NCBI GenBank assembly: GCA_030748735.1
Contig: JASMLK010000043.1
Location: 62,001-126,000, forward strand
Direction of reading: 5' to 3'
From: Myxococcota bacterium
GTDB taxonomy: Bacteria; Myxococcota_A; UBA9160; UBA4427
DNA: 64,000 bases
How positions within the stretch are numbered: the stretch's first letter is position 1; each line of letters opens with the position of its first letter. The notes under the pieces are model-generated. The model was not told where the DNA came from and made no database searches. It saw nothing but the letters and a program-made list of their open reading frames with translations. This document shows, in pieces, positions 35,134 to 45,060 of this stretch. Made by a program: the position numbers and the translations under genes.

Positions 35134-35862
35134 CTAGAGCCCGAGATCGGCCTTCATGACCTCGATCCCCGTCGTGCGGGTGCAGAGCTTGTTCGCCCCA
35201 TACGCCTTCTCGGGCAATGCGGCAAAACCGGCTGCGGCTTCGAGCGCCTTCTGGATGGCTTCCCCCTCCGCGACGATCTCGTCGAGGAAGCCCGCTGAAG
35301 CGGCAGCGCCGGGATCATAGACCTTCGACTGCGTGACCACAGGCACGAAATTCGTCGGATTGATGCGCGCTTTCAGCAGCTCGAGCGCCCAGGGCGGCAG
35401 CAGCATCCCCATCCGGGTTTCCGTCATGCTCGATTCGAAGGGGGCGTCCTGGATGTCGAGGGTGATCTTCACGGCAGTCTCTTCGAACCTCGGCGACGGG
35501 AGCGGGCGGGGAGTCCAGCGCTCGCGCATGCGGCTGTGCATCGCTTCGAAATCGACGGCGATGAAAAGGCCCGTAGCCTCCACGGTCAGCCGGTCGCGCG
35601 TGTGACAGGTGCCGTGGATGATCGTGCGGCGCTCGCGTTCCTCGTGCACCCATGCTTCGAGACGCAACTCCTCGTCGAGGGGCGTCGCATCTCGATACTT
35701 CACTTCGAGCTTCGCCGTCACACCGGGCCGCTTCGCAAGGTGCTGGGCTTCACCCAGCAGATCGTCCATCAAGGCCGCGACCCAACCGCCGTGAACGCCG
35801 CGATGCTCGGCGAGGTGGCGGAAGACGACTACCGCGGCATCGCGTTCGAATCGAAGGTCTGA
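35134..35862 (-). pseudogene. Fused remnants of a PaaI-type thioesterase and a crotonase
   Basis: The open frame has no ATG before 35769 and directly follows, in the same frame, the stop of the membrane peptidase-like gene. It reads GVHGGWVAALMDDLLGEAQ and RDATPLDEELRLEAWVHEER, a hot-dog thioesterase lacking its N-terminus. With no stop it runs into VKITLDIQDA, the start of a crotonase. It then continues with SSMTETRMGMLLPPWALELL, AAASAGFLDEIV and a crotonase tail, omitting the ~100 residues of the active site. It is a decay product, or at best a truncated thioesterase with an odd tail (212 residues from TTG 35772). Confidence 0.65.
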
Positions 35863-35868
35863 CGTCGC

Positions 35869-36513
35869 TTACGCGATCAACCAGATCAGCACGAAGACGA
35901 CCAACCCGACGATCTTTCCCTTCCTGGCGGCACGTGGAAGCGCACCGCCCATCGTCGCCTTGCCGAGTTCGCCACCCGGGTCACCACTCGCCCCCGCGGC
36001 GTTCACGATCGGCACTTCGAACACGCCGGCCGCGACGGATTTCGCGATCAGCGCCGAGACGAGAACCGCGCCACTCAACGTGCCGAGCGGCACGAAGATC
36101 AGGGCCAGCAGCACGGCGACCCACGGCGCCAGGATCCCGCCCCAACTCATCCAGGTGAACTGACGCAAGTCGTTCTGGTCCATCGCGAAATCGAACATGA
36201 AGAAGTGCCGTCGTGGCTCTTCGAGCACCGGCGACACCGCCCCACTCATGCGCGCGCCGGTGAAGTGACCCCATTCGTGAACCGTCGACGAAATCACGTA
36301 GGCCGCGACGAACGCGTTCGCGACGGCGACGATCTGCGCGAGGCTCGACCCCGTGACCTGCGCCCACGTCTGGGCGGCACCCCAGAGGGTCAGTGCGCCG
36401 AACACCATGGCGAAGTGGTAGCTGCCGATCTGCTTCATCCGGCTGCGATCGAATTCGCGTGCGGCCTGTTCGAGGGCTGCGACTTCAGACGGATCCATCG
36501 TGGCTTCGCTCAT
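35869..36513 (-). CDS. Membrane protein with HEWGH metal motif (M50-like)
   Basis: 214 residues with about five membrane spans. The second span carries VISSTVHEWGHFTGARMSG, an HExxH zinc motif inside or beside the membrane as in site-2-type peptidases of the M50 group. The usual second NPDG-like motif is not seen, so peptidase activity is uncertain. A central stretch, RRHFFMFDFAMDQNDLRQF, is conserved-looking. The ATG at 36513 has AAGGAG. No linked substrate gene is evident. Confidence 0.65.
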   Translation of the reverse strand: MSEATMDPSEVAALEQAAREFDRSRMKQIGSYHFAMVFGALTLWGAAQTWAQVTGSSLAQIVAVANAFVAAYVISSTVHEWGHFTGARMSGAVSPVLEEPRRHFFMFDFAMDQNDLRQFTWMSWGGILAPWVAVLLALIFVPLGTLSGAVLVSALIAKSVAAGVFEVPIVNAAGASGDPGGELGKATMGGALPRAARKGKIVGLVVFVLIWLIA

Positions 36514-36700
36514 TGGGGACTCCTTGGCGTGAGGTCGCGGTCTTGCACGTGGGTCGAAGCGCGGTTCGGGGAGGCGCTGCGAGCGCCGGTAATCTTCCGC
36601 GGTCGCCAACGGTGCGTCAAGTTGCTCGAATCGGCACAGAAATTTCGCGGCGTTTCGCCGGCGATTCCGTCCCGACGCGCGCTGTCATGTCCTGGCGGGC

Positions 36701-36949
36701 GTGGCTGTTCTAGCCGACCACGCCAGCGACATCCGGGGACGCAACTTTCGCGAGCGTCCCGAAGGAAGCCTGCCGCTCCAGTGGATCGTGCATGTCCCAC
36801 ATCGCGACGGAAGCGACCGCTGGCTCGAAGTCGGAGCGCAGGGGGACCCCGCTGCACCGCCCTACCCCGAGCAAGGCGCCCCCTCCAGCGCCCACGAGGA
36901 TCGCTTCCGGACGGTCGTGATCGCGCGCGACGAACCCGCAGCGGGCTAG
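36701..36949 (+). CDS. Possible small hypothetical protein or gene fragment
   Basis: A GTG-started frame of 82 residues with coding-like G/C third positions, in the otherwise empty 528-base gap between two minus-strand genes. It contains SLPLQWIVHVPHRDGSDRWL and ends FRTVVIARDEP. No ribosome-binding site or family was recognised. It could be a fragment of a lost gene, given how common these are here. Confidence 0.3.
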   Translation: MAVLADHASDIRGRNFRERPEGSLPLQWIVHVPHRDGSDRWLEVGAQGDPAAPPYPEQGAPSSAHEDRFRTVVIARDEPAAG

Positions 36950-37041
36950 CCCGCATTATTCATGAACATCCGTAGCGAGACGGTGCAGATTCGTGCTCTG
37001 GCAAGAGGTCCGGCCGGAAAGTCCCCCGTCGCGTCCGACGC

Positions 37042-38184
37042 TCAGGCGCCGAGTTCGTCGAGCAATCGTCCGGCTGACGCAGCGAGCAGGCCGACACTCG
37101 CACCCATCGCCTGCATGCGTTCGTCCTGGCTATCCCCCTGCTTCCAGCGGTAGTACAGCTGCTGCCCGACGACGGCCGTCTTCCACAGCGCAAACGCCTC
37201 GTACCACTTCGCGTGACTCACATCGAGGCCCGCACGTTCGCCGTAGATCGAGGTGACTTCAGCGCGCTTGGGGAGGCCCATGCGTTCCATCCCCATGTGA
37301 CCGATGCGTCCACCCGGGCCTTCGTCCGCCTCGGGCCAGTAATTGAGCAAGGTGCCGAGATCGATCAACGGATCGCCGAGAGTCGTCATGTCCCAGTCGA
37401 AGATCGCGATCACGCAATCGGGGTCGGCGGGATCGAACATGCAGTTGTCGAGCTTCAAGTCGTTGTGCACGAAAGACACGCGCTGCGGTGCAGGCGTCGA
37501 CGCTTCGAGCCGCGCGTGCGCCGCGTTCATGGCTTCGTCGTGAGTCGGCTCGGCCACGAGGTCCCAACGCTTCTTCCACCCCTTCACCTGCCGCTCGACG
37601 AAGCCATCGGGTTTGCCGAGGTCGCCCAGATCGCAGGCCTCGGGATCGACGCAGTGGAAGTCCGCCATCGCCTCGACGAGGGCGATCCCGACGCGACGTC
37701 CGACTTCGGAGTGGGGGCGCATGTTTTCGGGAATCACGCCGCGAATCACTTCGCCCCGCTTTCGTTCCATCACGAAGAAGTCGGCGCCGGCCACTTCGGG
37801 ATCGTCGCAGAGGAGATAGGCGCGCGGTGCGCGGTCGAAGGCCCGCCACAAGCGCGAGAGCACCTTGAACTCGCGCTTCATGTCGTGGGCGCCCGGTGCA
37901 ATGGTTCCGAAGGGTGGCCGGCGGAGTACGAGTTCGCGTTCGCCGAAACGAATGAGGTAGGTGAGGTTGGCGGCACCGTTGGGGAACTGCAGGACCTCGA
38001 AGTCGCCCTCGATGTCGAGGTCGGCGGGCAGATTCGCACGCAGATAGTCGGCGATCCGCGCCCAATCGAGACCTTCCCCCTTGCGCACGGCGGCGAACTC
38101 AGGCGGTGCGGTGTCTCGGAAGGGATCAACGCCTTCGGTCGCGGCTGGGTCGGTGTCTTGTGAGGAAGGCCGGGTCGAGGACAT
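37042..38184 (-). CDS. APH-type phosphotransferase linked to acyl-CoA metabolism
   Basis: 380 residues with the aminoglycoside phosphotransferase/choline kinase-like fold: VLRRPPFGTIAPGAHDMKRE (nucleotide Lys region), the catalytic VHNDLKLDNCM (about 239) and metal-binding FDWDMTTLGDP. Members of this subgroup occur as N-terminal domains of, or neighbours to, acyl-CoA dehydrogenases (ACAD10/11-like) and phosphorylate hydroxyacyl-CoA intermediates. Here it is a separate protein; three acyl-CoA dehydrogenases lie 3 kb away. The substrate is inferred from that analogy only. Confidence 0.85.
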   Translation of the reverse strand: MSSTRPSSQDTDPAATEGVDPFRDTAPPEFAAVRKGEGLDWARIADYLRANLPADLDIEGDFEVLQFPNGAANLTYLIRFGERELVLRRPPFGTIAPGAHDMKREFKVLSRLWRAFDRAPRAYLLCDDPEVAGADFFVMERKRGEVIRGVIPENMRPHSEVGRRVGIALVEAMADFHCVDPEACDLGDLGKPDGFVERQVKGWKKRWDLVAEPTHDEAMNAAHARLEASTPAPQRVSFVHNDLKLDNCMFDPADPDCVIAIFDWDMTTLGDPLIDLGTLLNYWPEADEGPGGRIGHMGMERMGLPKRAEVTSIYGERAGLDVSHAKWYEAFALWKTAVVGQQLYYRWKQGDSQDERMQAMGASVGLLAASAGRLLDELGA

Positions 38185-38305
38185 GAGCAGTTGCCTTTCA
38201 GTCGCCGGGAACCGGAGAGTCGATTCGGTTCACGAAGACTGACACACGCCCGCCCCGAAACGCCACGCTCTCGAACATCGGACCCATGTGGTGCGAATCG
38301 CAGCG

Positions 38306-38560
38306 CTACCTGCTCCGCGCGACGTCGACCCGCTTGCCCGCAAAGACGTCTTCGACCAGTTCACCGCCATCCACCGCGACCTGTCCATCGACCACGACGG
38401 TGTGGATCCCCGCCGACGCCTGGAACGGATTTCCATAGGTGGCGCGGTCGAGCACGGTTTCGGGATCGAAGAGCGTGAGGTCGGCGTCGGCCCCGACTCG
38501 GCCCTTCCGGGTGAATGCCGGGAAGAAGGCCGCAAGATGGCAGCGCAATGCAGTCTGCGC
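38306..38560 (-). pseudogene. C-terminal tail of an amidohydrolase (D-aminoacylase-like)
   Basis: About 75 codons match the end of N-acyl-D-amino-acid deacylases: FTRKGRVGADADLTLFDPET, TYGNPFQASAGIHTVVVDGQ, and VEDVFAGKRVDVARSR before the stop. The preceding 400 or so codons, including the TIM-barrel metal site, are absent. Upstream the frame runs without a start into the promoter of the divergent PPOX gene. I read it as a 5'-truncated remnant. Confidence 0.75.
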
Positions 38561-38645
38561 GCCCCTACCGCATGTTGTCGGACGAGCGTAGCCTCTGGGA
38601 CGTCCGCTGAAAGGAACGCCGACGCGAGCCGGGAGGAACGTCGAA

Positions 38646-39080
38646 ATGACCGAGAAGAAAGAGGTCGCCATCCCCGAAGCCCATCACGAACTGCTCCGCG
38701 AGCAGCACTTCGGCTTCCTCACCACGCTGCGTCCCGACGGCATGCTCTCGACGAACCCGGTGGGCTTTCTCTTCGATGGGGAACGCGTGCGCATCTCGAC
38801 GCTCGGGAATCGATTCAAGGTGCGCAACCTGCGAGCGGACCCCCGCGTCGCCTTCTGCGTGCAGTCGGCCAGCAATCCGATGGACTACATCGAGATCCGC
38901 GGCAAAGCGACGATCGCCGACGACCCCGATCGCAGCTTCTTCCGCGCCCAGTTCATGGACGGCGCTGGCAGCGAACCGCCGGACGACATCGACCCACCCG
39001 ATGCCGAGCGCGTGATCATCACCCTGCATCCGCAGCGCGTGTCGGCGCCACAACTCTACGGCGGGCGCTTCGACACGTAG
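38646..39080 (+). CDS. PPOX-class, probably F420-dependent, oxidoreductase
   Basis: 144 residues forming one split beta-barrel: LLREQHFGFLTTLRPDGMLS, TNPVGFLFDGERVRISTLGN, and RFKVRNLRADPRVAFCVQSA are the core strands of the pyridoxamine-phosphate-oxidase-like group whose actinobacterial members use F420. Substrate unknown. The ATG has GGGAGGAACG upstream. Together with two LLM-class enzymes and a Ddn-like protein here, it suggests that the host makes F420. Confidence 0.82.
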   Translation: MTEKKEVAIPEAHHELLREQHFGFLTTLRPDGMLSTNPVGFLFDGERVRISTLGNRFKVRNLRADPRVAFCVQSASNPMDYIEIRGKATIADDPDRSFFRAQFMDGAGSEPPDDIDPPDAERVIITLHPQRVSAPQLYGGRFDT

Positions 39081-39106
39081 CGGCCCCATGCGGCTACCCG
39101 GCTCGA

Positions 39107-39952
39107 TCAGTCGAGGTCGGCCGCGCTATGGCGCTCGGGGACCTGCTCCTCTTCCGGGCCCCACATGCGATTGACGCGACGTCCGCGCGCGACCGCGGGC
39201 CGCTCGTGGATCTGCTGCGTCCAGCGCAAGACGTTTTCGTACGACTTCACGTCGAGGAACTCGGCCGCGCCGTAGAGCACACCGAGCGTCAACGCGCCGT
39301 ACCAGGGATATGTCGCCATGTCGGCGATCGTGTACTCGTCGCCAACCAGGTATTCGCGTTCGGCGAGGTTTCGGTCGAGCACGTCGAGCTGTCGCTTCAC
39401 TTCCATCGCGTAGCGATTGATCGGGTACTCGTACTTCTCGGGTGCGTAGGCGTAGAAGTGCCCGAAGCCGCCGCCCAGGAAGGGCGTGCTCGCCATCTGC
39501 CAGAAGAGCCACGACATGCACTCGGCACGCGCCGAAGGGTCTTCGGGAAGAAAGGTGCCGCCACACTTCTCGGCCAGGTAGAACAAGATCGCCCCCGACT
39601 CGAACACCCGCGTCGGCGGCGACGTGCTGTGGTCGACCATCGCAGGGATCTTCGAGTTCGGGTTCGCGTCGACGAAGCCACTGCTGAACTGAACGCCCTC
39701 ATTGATGTTCACCAGATAGGCGTCGTATTCGACTTCTTTGTGGCCCTGCGCCAGCAGCTCTTCGAGCATGACCGTGACCTTCACCCCGTTCGGCGTCGCC
39801 AGCGAATAGAGCTGGATCGGGTGCTCACCGACGGGCAGGTCCTTGTCGTGGGTGGGACCCGCGATGGGGCGATTGATGTTCGCGAACCTCCCCCCACTTT
39901 CTTTGTCCCAGGTCCAGACCTTCGGAGGGACGTAACCATCATCTTCAGACAC
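39107..39952 (-). CDS. YghU-like glutathione transferase / disulfide reductase
   Basis: 281 residues with the longer N-terminus of the nu-class YghU/YfcG proteins (VPPKVWTWDKESGGRFANIN and RPIAGPTHDKDLPVGEHPIQ). A thioredoxin-like domain with LYSLATPNGVKVTVMLEELL follows, then NSKIPAMVDHS (cis-Pro), and a helical domain with YTIADMATYPWYG. In E. coli relatives two glutathione molecules are bound and disulfide reduction is seen. The GTG at 39952 has GAAGGAG. The gene stands alone. Confidence 0.88.
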   Translation of the reverse strand: MSEDDGYVPPKVWTWDKESGGRFANINRPIAGPTHDKDLPVGEHPIQLYSLATPNGVKVTVMLEELLAQGHKEVEYDAYLVNINEGVQFSSGFVDANPNSKIPAMVDHSTSPPTRVFESGAILFYLAEKCGGTFLPEDPSARAECMSWLFWQMASTPFLGGGFGHFYAYAPEKYEYPINRYAMEVKRQLDVLDRNLAEREYLVGDEYTIADMATYPWYGALTLGVLYGAAEFLDVKSYENVLRWTQQIHERPAVARGRRVNRMWGPEEEQVPERHSAADLD

Positions 39953-40005
39953 AGCGGCTCCTTCTTCGTTGACTTCGCTGACTCGCCAGATGTGAACGCC
40001 CGCCG

Positions 40006-41037
40006 TTACGCGGCGCGCACGGCCTTCGAGATCTCACCCCAGCGAGCGAGGTTCTTCGGGTTGTCGGTGATGTCGCCCATGGCGAGATAGCTGATCACGC
40101 GCGACGCCTTGCCTCCGTATCGCTTGATGATGGCGTCGGCCATGTCGTCCCAGCGCGCGACCAGCGCAAAGTGGTCGAGGATCTCGTCGGTGATGGCCGC
40201 GCCCATCCCGCCGAGGTCTCCCGCCTTCATCATCGCGGTGAGCTTCGGCGTCATGCCCTGGTAGCCGAGGTCGTCGAACTGGAAGTGATAGTTCGGCGTC
40301 GAGCCGTAGAAGGCGATCTGCGTGCGGGTCACGTCCACCATGCGCTGACGCTCTTCGGGCGTGTCGCCCACGATTGCAAAGACCGGAATGTGGAGGTCGA
40401 TGTCGTCGACGCTGCGACCCGACTTCTCGGCCCCTTCGGCGAGCGACGGGAGCAGGCGGTTTTCGATGTAATGCATCGAGTGCAGGGGATGCACGTGCAC
40501 GCCGTCGCAGAGTTCACCCGCGACCTTGCACATCAGCGGGCCTACCGCGGAGATGTCGACCTTCACATCTTCGAAGTCGTGTCGGGCCGGAGCCCACTGC
40601 CCGGGCAACAGACTGAGGTTGTAGTAGGGGCCCTCGTGGTGAAGCTTCTCTTCGCCGCGGAAGGCGCGAATGCACGCCTTGAAGGCGCCGACGTAGTCGC
40701 GCATCTGCTTGGCGGGCTTGTCCCAGGTCGCGCTGTAGCGCCGCTTGATGTGCCCCCTCACCTGACTCCCCAGACCGAGACGAAAGCGACCGCCGGTGTT
40801 CATGGCGAGCTCCCAGGCCACCTGTGCAGAGATCATCGGGCTGCGCGGGAACGCGACGGCGATGCCCGTGGCGAAGTGGAGCTTTTCGGCGGCGGTGGCC
40901 GCGGCGGCGATCATCATCCACGGCACCGAACCGGCTTCGGTAAAGAGCATCCCGGAGAACCCCGCGTTCTCGAGGTCCCGCGCGAGGGCCGCGCTCTTCT
41001 TCCAGGTGAGACCACCGGTCATCAGATCGAATTCCAC
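40006..41037 (-). CDS. LLM-class F420-dependent oxidoreductase
   Basis: 343 residues of a luciferase-like TIM barrel: NAGFSGMLFTEAGSVPWMMI, KLHFATGIAVAFPRSPMISA, WELAMNTGGRFRLGLGSQVR and MRDYVGAFKACIRAF. The group uses F420 rather than FMN in most characterised cases. Substrate unknown. The GTG at 41037 follows GAGGAG by 7 bases. The gene is divergent from the three acyl-CoA dehydrogenases, with 282 bases between the starts, and probably shares control with them. Confidence 0.88.
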   Translation of the reverse strand: MEFDLMTGGLTWKKSAALARDLENAGFSGMLFTEAGSVPWMMIAAAATAAEKLHFATGIAVAFPRSPMISAQVAWELAMNTGGRFRLGLGSQVRGHIKRRYSATWDKPAKQMRDYVGAFKACIRAFRGEEKLHHEGPYYNLSLLPGQWAPARHDFEDVKVDISAVGPLMCKVAGELCDGVHVHPLHSMHYIENRLLPSLAEGAEKSGRSVDDIDLHIPVFAIVGDTPEERQRMVDVTRTQIAFYGSTPNYHFQFDDLGYQGMTPKLTAMMKAGDLGGMGAAITDEILDHFALVARWDDMADAIIKRYGGKASRVISYLAMGDITDNPKNLARWGEISKAVRAA

Positions 41038-41319
41038 CGTCTTGCTCCTCTCTTTACGTTCTTTTCGTGGGGTTGCGCCTGTGGGCCGCACCGACTGCGG
41101 GTCGTTTCGCCGCGGTGTGCTGCTGGCAAAACAGCGGCGTTGGTTGACCCGCTGCGTCGGCAGCGATAACGATAGGGGACCGCACCGCTCAGGGAAGGGA
41201 CCCCACGCAGCCCTCCGCCCCCCGGCACCCCGATTCGGCGCCGGCATCGACCATGCCCGCGAAACGCGAGCACACCCAACAATCTGGTTCCGCCCGCGCA
41301 CCGCGAAAGAAGGTAGAAG

Positions 41320-42465
41320 ATGGAAAACGACCTCTACGCCACGCCCGAACACGAAGCCTTCCGCGACACGGTGCGCAAGTTCACCGGAGAAGTCCTGAAG
41401 CCCCGCGCCCGCGAGTTCGACGCCGCCGGCTGCCCCGACAAAGCGCTGTTCAAGAAGATGGGGGACCTCGGCCTGCTCGGCCTGCGCTACGAGGCCGAAT
41501 ACGGCGGCTCGGAACTCGATTGGTCGTTTTCGGCGGTGATGCACGACGAACTCGGCCGCTGCGACAACGCGGGCGTTTGCATGTCGATCAGCGTGCACAC
41601 CGAAATGGCGACGCCCTCCCTCGCACAGTTCGGTACCCCCGAGCTAAAGCGTGAGTACCTCGCACCGGCGATCGCAGGCGAAAGCATCTCGGCAATCGCT
41701 GTCACCGAACCCGATGCGGGTTCGGACGTCGCCGGTGTGAAGACGCGCGCCGTGCGGGACGGTGACGAATGGGTGATCAACGGCACCAAGACCTACATCA
41801 CCAACGCCAGGATCGCCGACTGGTTCTGCCTGTTGGCGGTCACCGACCCCGACGCAGGCTATGGCGGCTACTCGCAGATCATCGTCCCCAACAACCTGCC
41901 CGGCGTTCGCGTCGACCTGCTCGACAAGATCGGCATGTGGGGCTCGGACACGGGCCAGATCCACTTCGAGGACGTGCGCGTCCCGGTCGCCAACACGATC
42001 GGCGACATCGGCCGTGGGTTTCAGCAGCAAATGATGCAATTCCAGGACGAGCGTCTCGTCGCCTGCATCACGGGGCTCGCCGGTTCGGAAGTGCTTTGGG
42101 AAGAAACCAAGCGCTGGTGCGAAGAACGCCAGCTCTTCGGCCGACCACTGGCCAAGATGCAGAATACGCAGTTCAAGCTCGCAGATCTGTGGGTCGAGCT
42201 GCAGGCCGCCCGGGCACTCAACGACGCCGTCGTGAAGCAGATGTGCGCGGGCGTCGACGCCACGAAGCTCACGACCGCCGCCAAGGTCTTTTCGGTGCGC
42301 GTCAGCATGAAAGTCGCCACCGAGTGCATGCAGCTGCACGGCGGCTATGGCTACATGAAGGAGTCGATGGCCGGCCGCGCCTTCGTCGACTCGCGACTCG
42401 CCGCGATCGGCGGCGGCAGCAACGAAACCATGCTCCACTATCTCGCCAAACAACTCGGCATGTAG
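41320..42465 (+). CDS. Acyl-CoA dehydrogenase (first of three in tandem)
   Basis: 381 residues, full length. The FAD/substrate loops are AIAVTEPDAGSDVAGVKTRA and WVINGTKTYITNARIADWFC; the C-terminal domain has CMQLHGGYGYMKES and a final AIGGGSNETMLHYLAKQLG. Such flavoenzymes introduce the alpha,beta double bond into acyl-CoA and pass electrons to ETF. The loop order is like that of citronellyl/branched-chain type enzymes, but the substrate cannot be set. The genes following are in the same direction (63 and 11 bases apart). Confidence 0.93.
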   Translation: MENDLYATPEHEAFRDTVRKFTGEVLKPRAREFDAAGCPDKALFKKMGDLGLLGLRYEAEYGGSELDWSFSAVMHDELGRCDNAGVCMSISVHTEMATPSLAQFGTPELKREYLAPAIAGESISAIAVTEPDAGSDVAGVKTRAVRDGDEWVINGTKTYITNARIADWFCLLAVTDPDAGYGGYSQIIVPNNLPGVRVDLLDKIGMWGSDTGQIHFEDVRVPVANTIGDIGRGFQQQMMQFQDERLVACITGLAGSEVLWEETKRWCEERQLFGRPLAKMQNTQFKLADLWVELQAARALNDAVVKQMCAGVDATKLTTAAKVFSVRVSMKVATECMQLHGGYGYMKESMAGRAFVDSRLAAIGGGSNETMLHYLAKQLGM

Positions 42466-42528
42466 GCGGCGGCCCCTCGCACGGCCGAGGCACGACAGGC
42501 AGGACACATATAAGGAAGAAGAAGCCCC

Positions 42529-43656
42529 ATGGCCCTGACCCTCAGTGAAGACCAACTCCTCCTGCGCGAAACGGCCCAGACCTTTCTCGCAGACAACTCC
42601 CCGGTGAAACGAATGCGCGACCTGCGCGATGAGAACGACGCCACCGGCTTCACCCGCGCCCTCTGGAAGGAAATGGCCGACCTCGGCTGGGTGGGCATCC
42701 TGCTTTCCGAAGAACACGGCGGCAGCGAGATGGGACTCGCCGAACTCGGTGTCGTGCTGCTCGAATGCGGCCGGGTACTCGCACCCGAGCCGTTGCTTTC
42801 GAGCGTGCTGCTCGGTGGCAACGCCGTTCGCCTGAGCGGGAACGAAGCCCTGCAGAAGGACGTGCTGCCCGCGCTCGCTACGGGAGATCGTCTGCTCGCC
42901 ATGGCCCTCGAAGAGAGCGGACGCTTCGCCCCCTACGCGACCCTGACGACCGCGAAGGAGAGCGGCGGCAGCTACACGATCGACGGCACCAAGCGCTACG
43001 TGCTCGACGGCCATGTGGCGGACCAGATCGTCGTAGTCGCCCGAACGAGTGGAAGCGCGGGAGACCGCGATGGCCTCGCGCTCTTGCTCGTCGACGCGAA
43101 CGCCGCCGGCGTTTCGATCGAACGCACCAGCATGATCGACGGGCGCAACGCGGCGCACGTGAAGCTCGAAGGCGTCGAGGTCGGTGCGGATCGGTTGCTC
43201 GGCAACGCGGACCTGCTCGACAGCGTGCTCGACCAGGCCACCGCCGCCCTCGCAGCCGAGATGCTCGGAACCACCGAGGAGGCCTTCGAACGCACCCTCG
43301 CCTACCTCAAGGACCGCGAACAGTTCGGCGTGAAGATCGGCACATTCCAGGCCTTGAAGCACCGCGCCGGTGAGATGTTCGCCGAGCTCGAATTCGCGCG
43401 ATCGATCATGCTCGACGCATTGTCGGCGGTCGACGAAGGCCGCGACGACGCGCCCCAGGCCGTGAGCGCCGCCAAGGCGCAGTGCTCGAAGGCCGCCCGC
43501 CTGATCGGCGCCGAAGCGATCCAGATGCACGGCGGCACGGGCATGACGGACGAAGAAGACATCGGCCTCTTCTTCAAACGACTCAAAGCCGCCGAGGTGA
43601 GTCTCGGCGACGCCACCTACCACCAGCGACGCTTCGCTTCGCTGCAGGGCTATTAG
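42529..43656 (+). CDS. Acyl-CoA dehydrogenase-like protein (second of three)
   Basis: 375 residues of acyl-CoA dehydrogenase fold with a reduced middle domain: LLSEEHGGSEMGLAELGVVL at the N-terminus, YTIDGTKRYVLDGHVADQIV in the beta domain, and IGAEAIQMHGGTGMTDEEDI at the end. The usual T-E-P/PxAGSD loop is replaced by LLAMALEESGRFAPYATLTT. This is the ChsE/FadE-like small-partner type that often forms heteromers with another acyl-CoA dehydrogenase. It lies between two full-type genes, so a mixed heterotetramer with the next one is likely by analogy with steroid side-chain enzymes. Confidence 0.9.
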   Translation: MALTLSEDQLLLRETAQTFLADNSPVKRMRDLRDENDATGFTRALWKEMADLGWVGILLSEEHGGSEMGLAELGVVLLECGRVLAPEPLLSSVLLGGNAVRLSGNEALQKDVLPALATGDRLLAMALEESGRFAPYATLTTAKESGGSYTIDGTKRYVLDGHVADQIVVVARTSGSAGDRDGLALLLVDANAAGVSIERTSMIDGRNAAHVKLEGVEVGADRLLGNADLLDSVLDQATAALAAEMLGTTEEAFERTLAYLKDREQFGVKIGTFQALKHRAGEMFAELEFARSIMLDALSAVDEGRDDAPQAVSAAKAQCSKAARLIGAEAIQMHGGTGMTDEEDIGLFFKRLKAAEVSLGDATYHQRRFASLQGY

Positions 43657-43667
43657 GAGACACCATC

Positions 43668-44825
<1,158 letters not shown>

Positions 44826-44838
44826 CGGGGGCCGCGGC

Positions 44839-44970
44839 ATGACGGCGAACACACTGCAGGATGTGCGCGTCCTGGAGCTCGGGGCGGACACCGAAAGCGT
44901 ACTCACCGAGTTGCTCGGCTATTCGCTCGAGGACGTGCGCGCGCTTCGCGAAGCAAAGGTGCTCTATTGA
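44839..44970 (+). pseudogene. CaiB-type CoA-transferase mini-remnant: first and last codons only
   Basis: 43 codons: MTANTLQDVRVLELG is the canonical class III CoA-transferase start (V-R-V-L-E-L-G). The next codons, ADTESVLTELLGYSLEDVRA and LREAKVLY, are its canonical end (T-E-x-V-L-x-E-L-L-G-Y-S). The ~350 codons between, including the catalytic Asp, have been removed exactly in frame. Both true ends carry an L-G pair, so recombination between short matching sequences (CTCGGGGC-like) would explain the joint. The peptide cannot be an enzyme. Confidence 0.8.
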
Positions 44971-45060
44971 GTCCAGCGTAGTTGCCGACCCGATCGACGT
45001 GCGGATACGTGCGGATGCTGCTCGTAGGCGTTCGATACCCAGGAAGAGGCGAACCGATCG

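Noticed and set aside
38288-40090. A 600-codon plus-strand open frame spanning three real genes
   Set aside because: It crosses the amidohydrolase remnant, the PPOX gene in another frame and the YghU-like gene in antisense; it is not a single protein.
41644-43623. A 659-codon minus-strand open frame opposite two acyl-CoA dehydrogenases
   Set aside because: It is an antisense shadow produced by high GC third positions; its translation is rich in His/Ala/Gly/Val with no family match, while the plus strand encodes intact enzymes.
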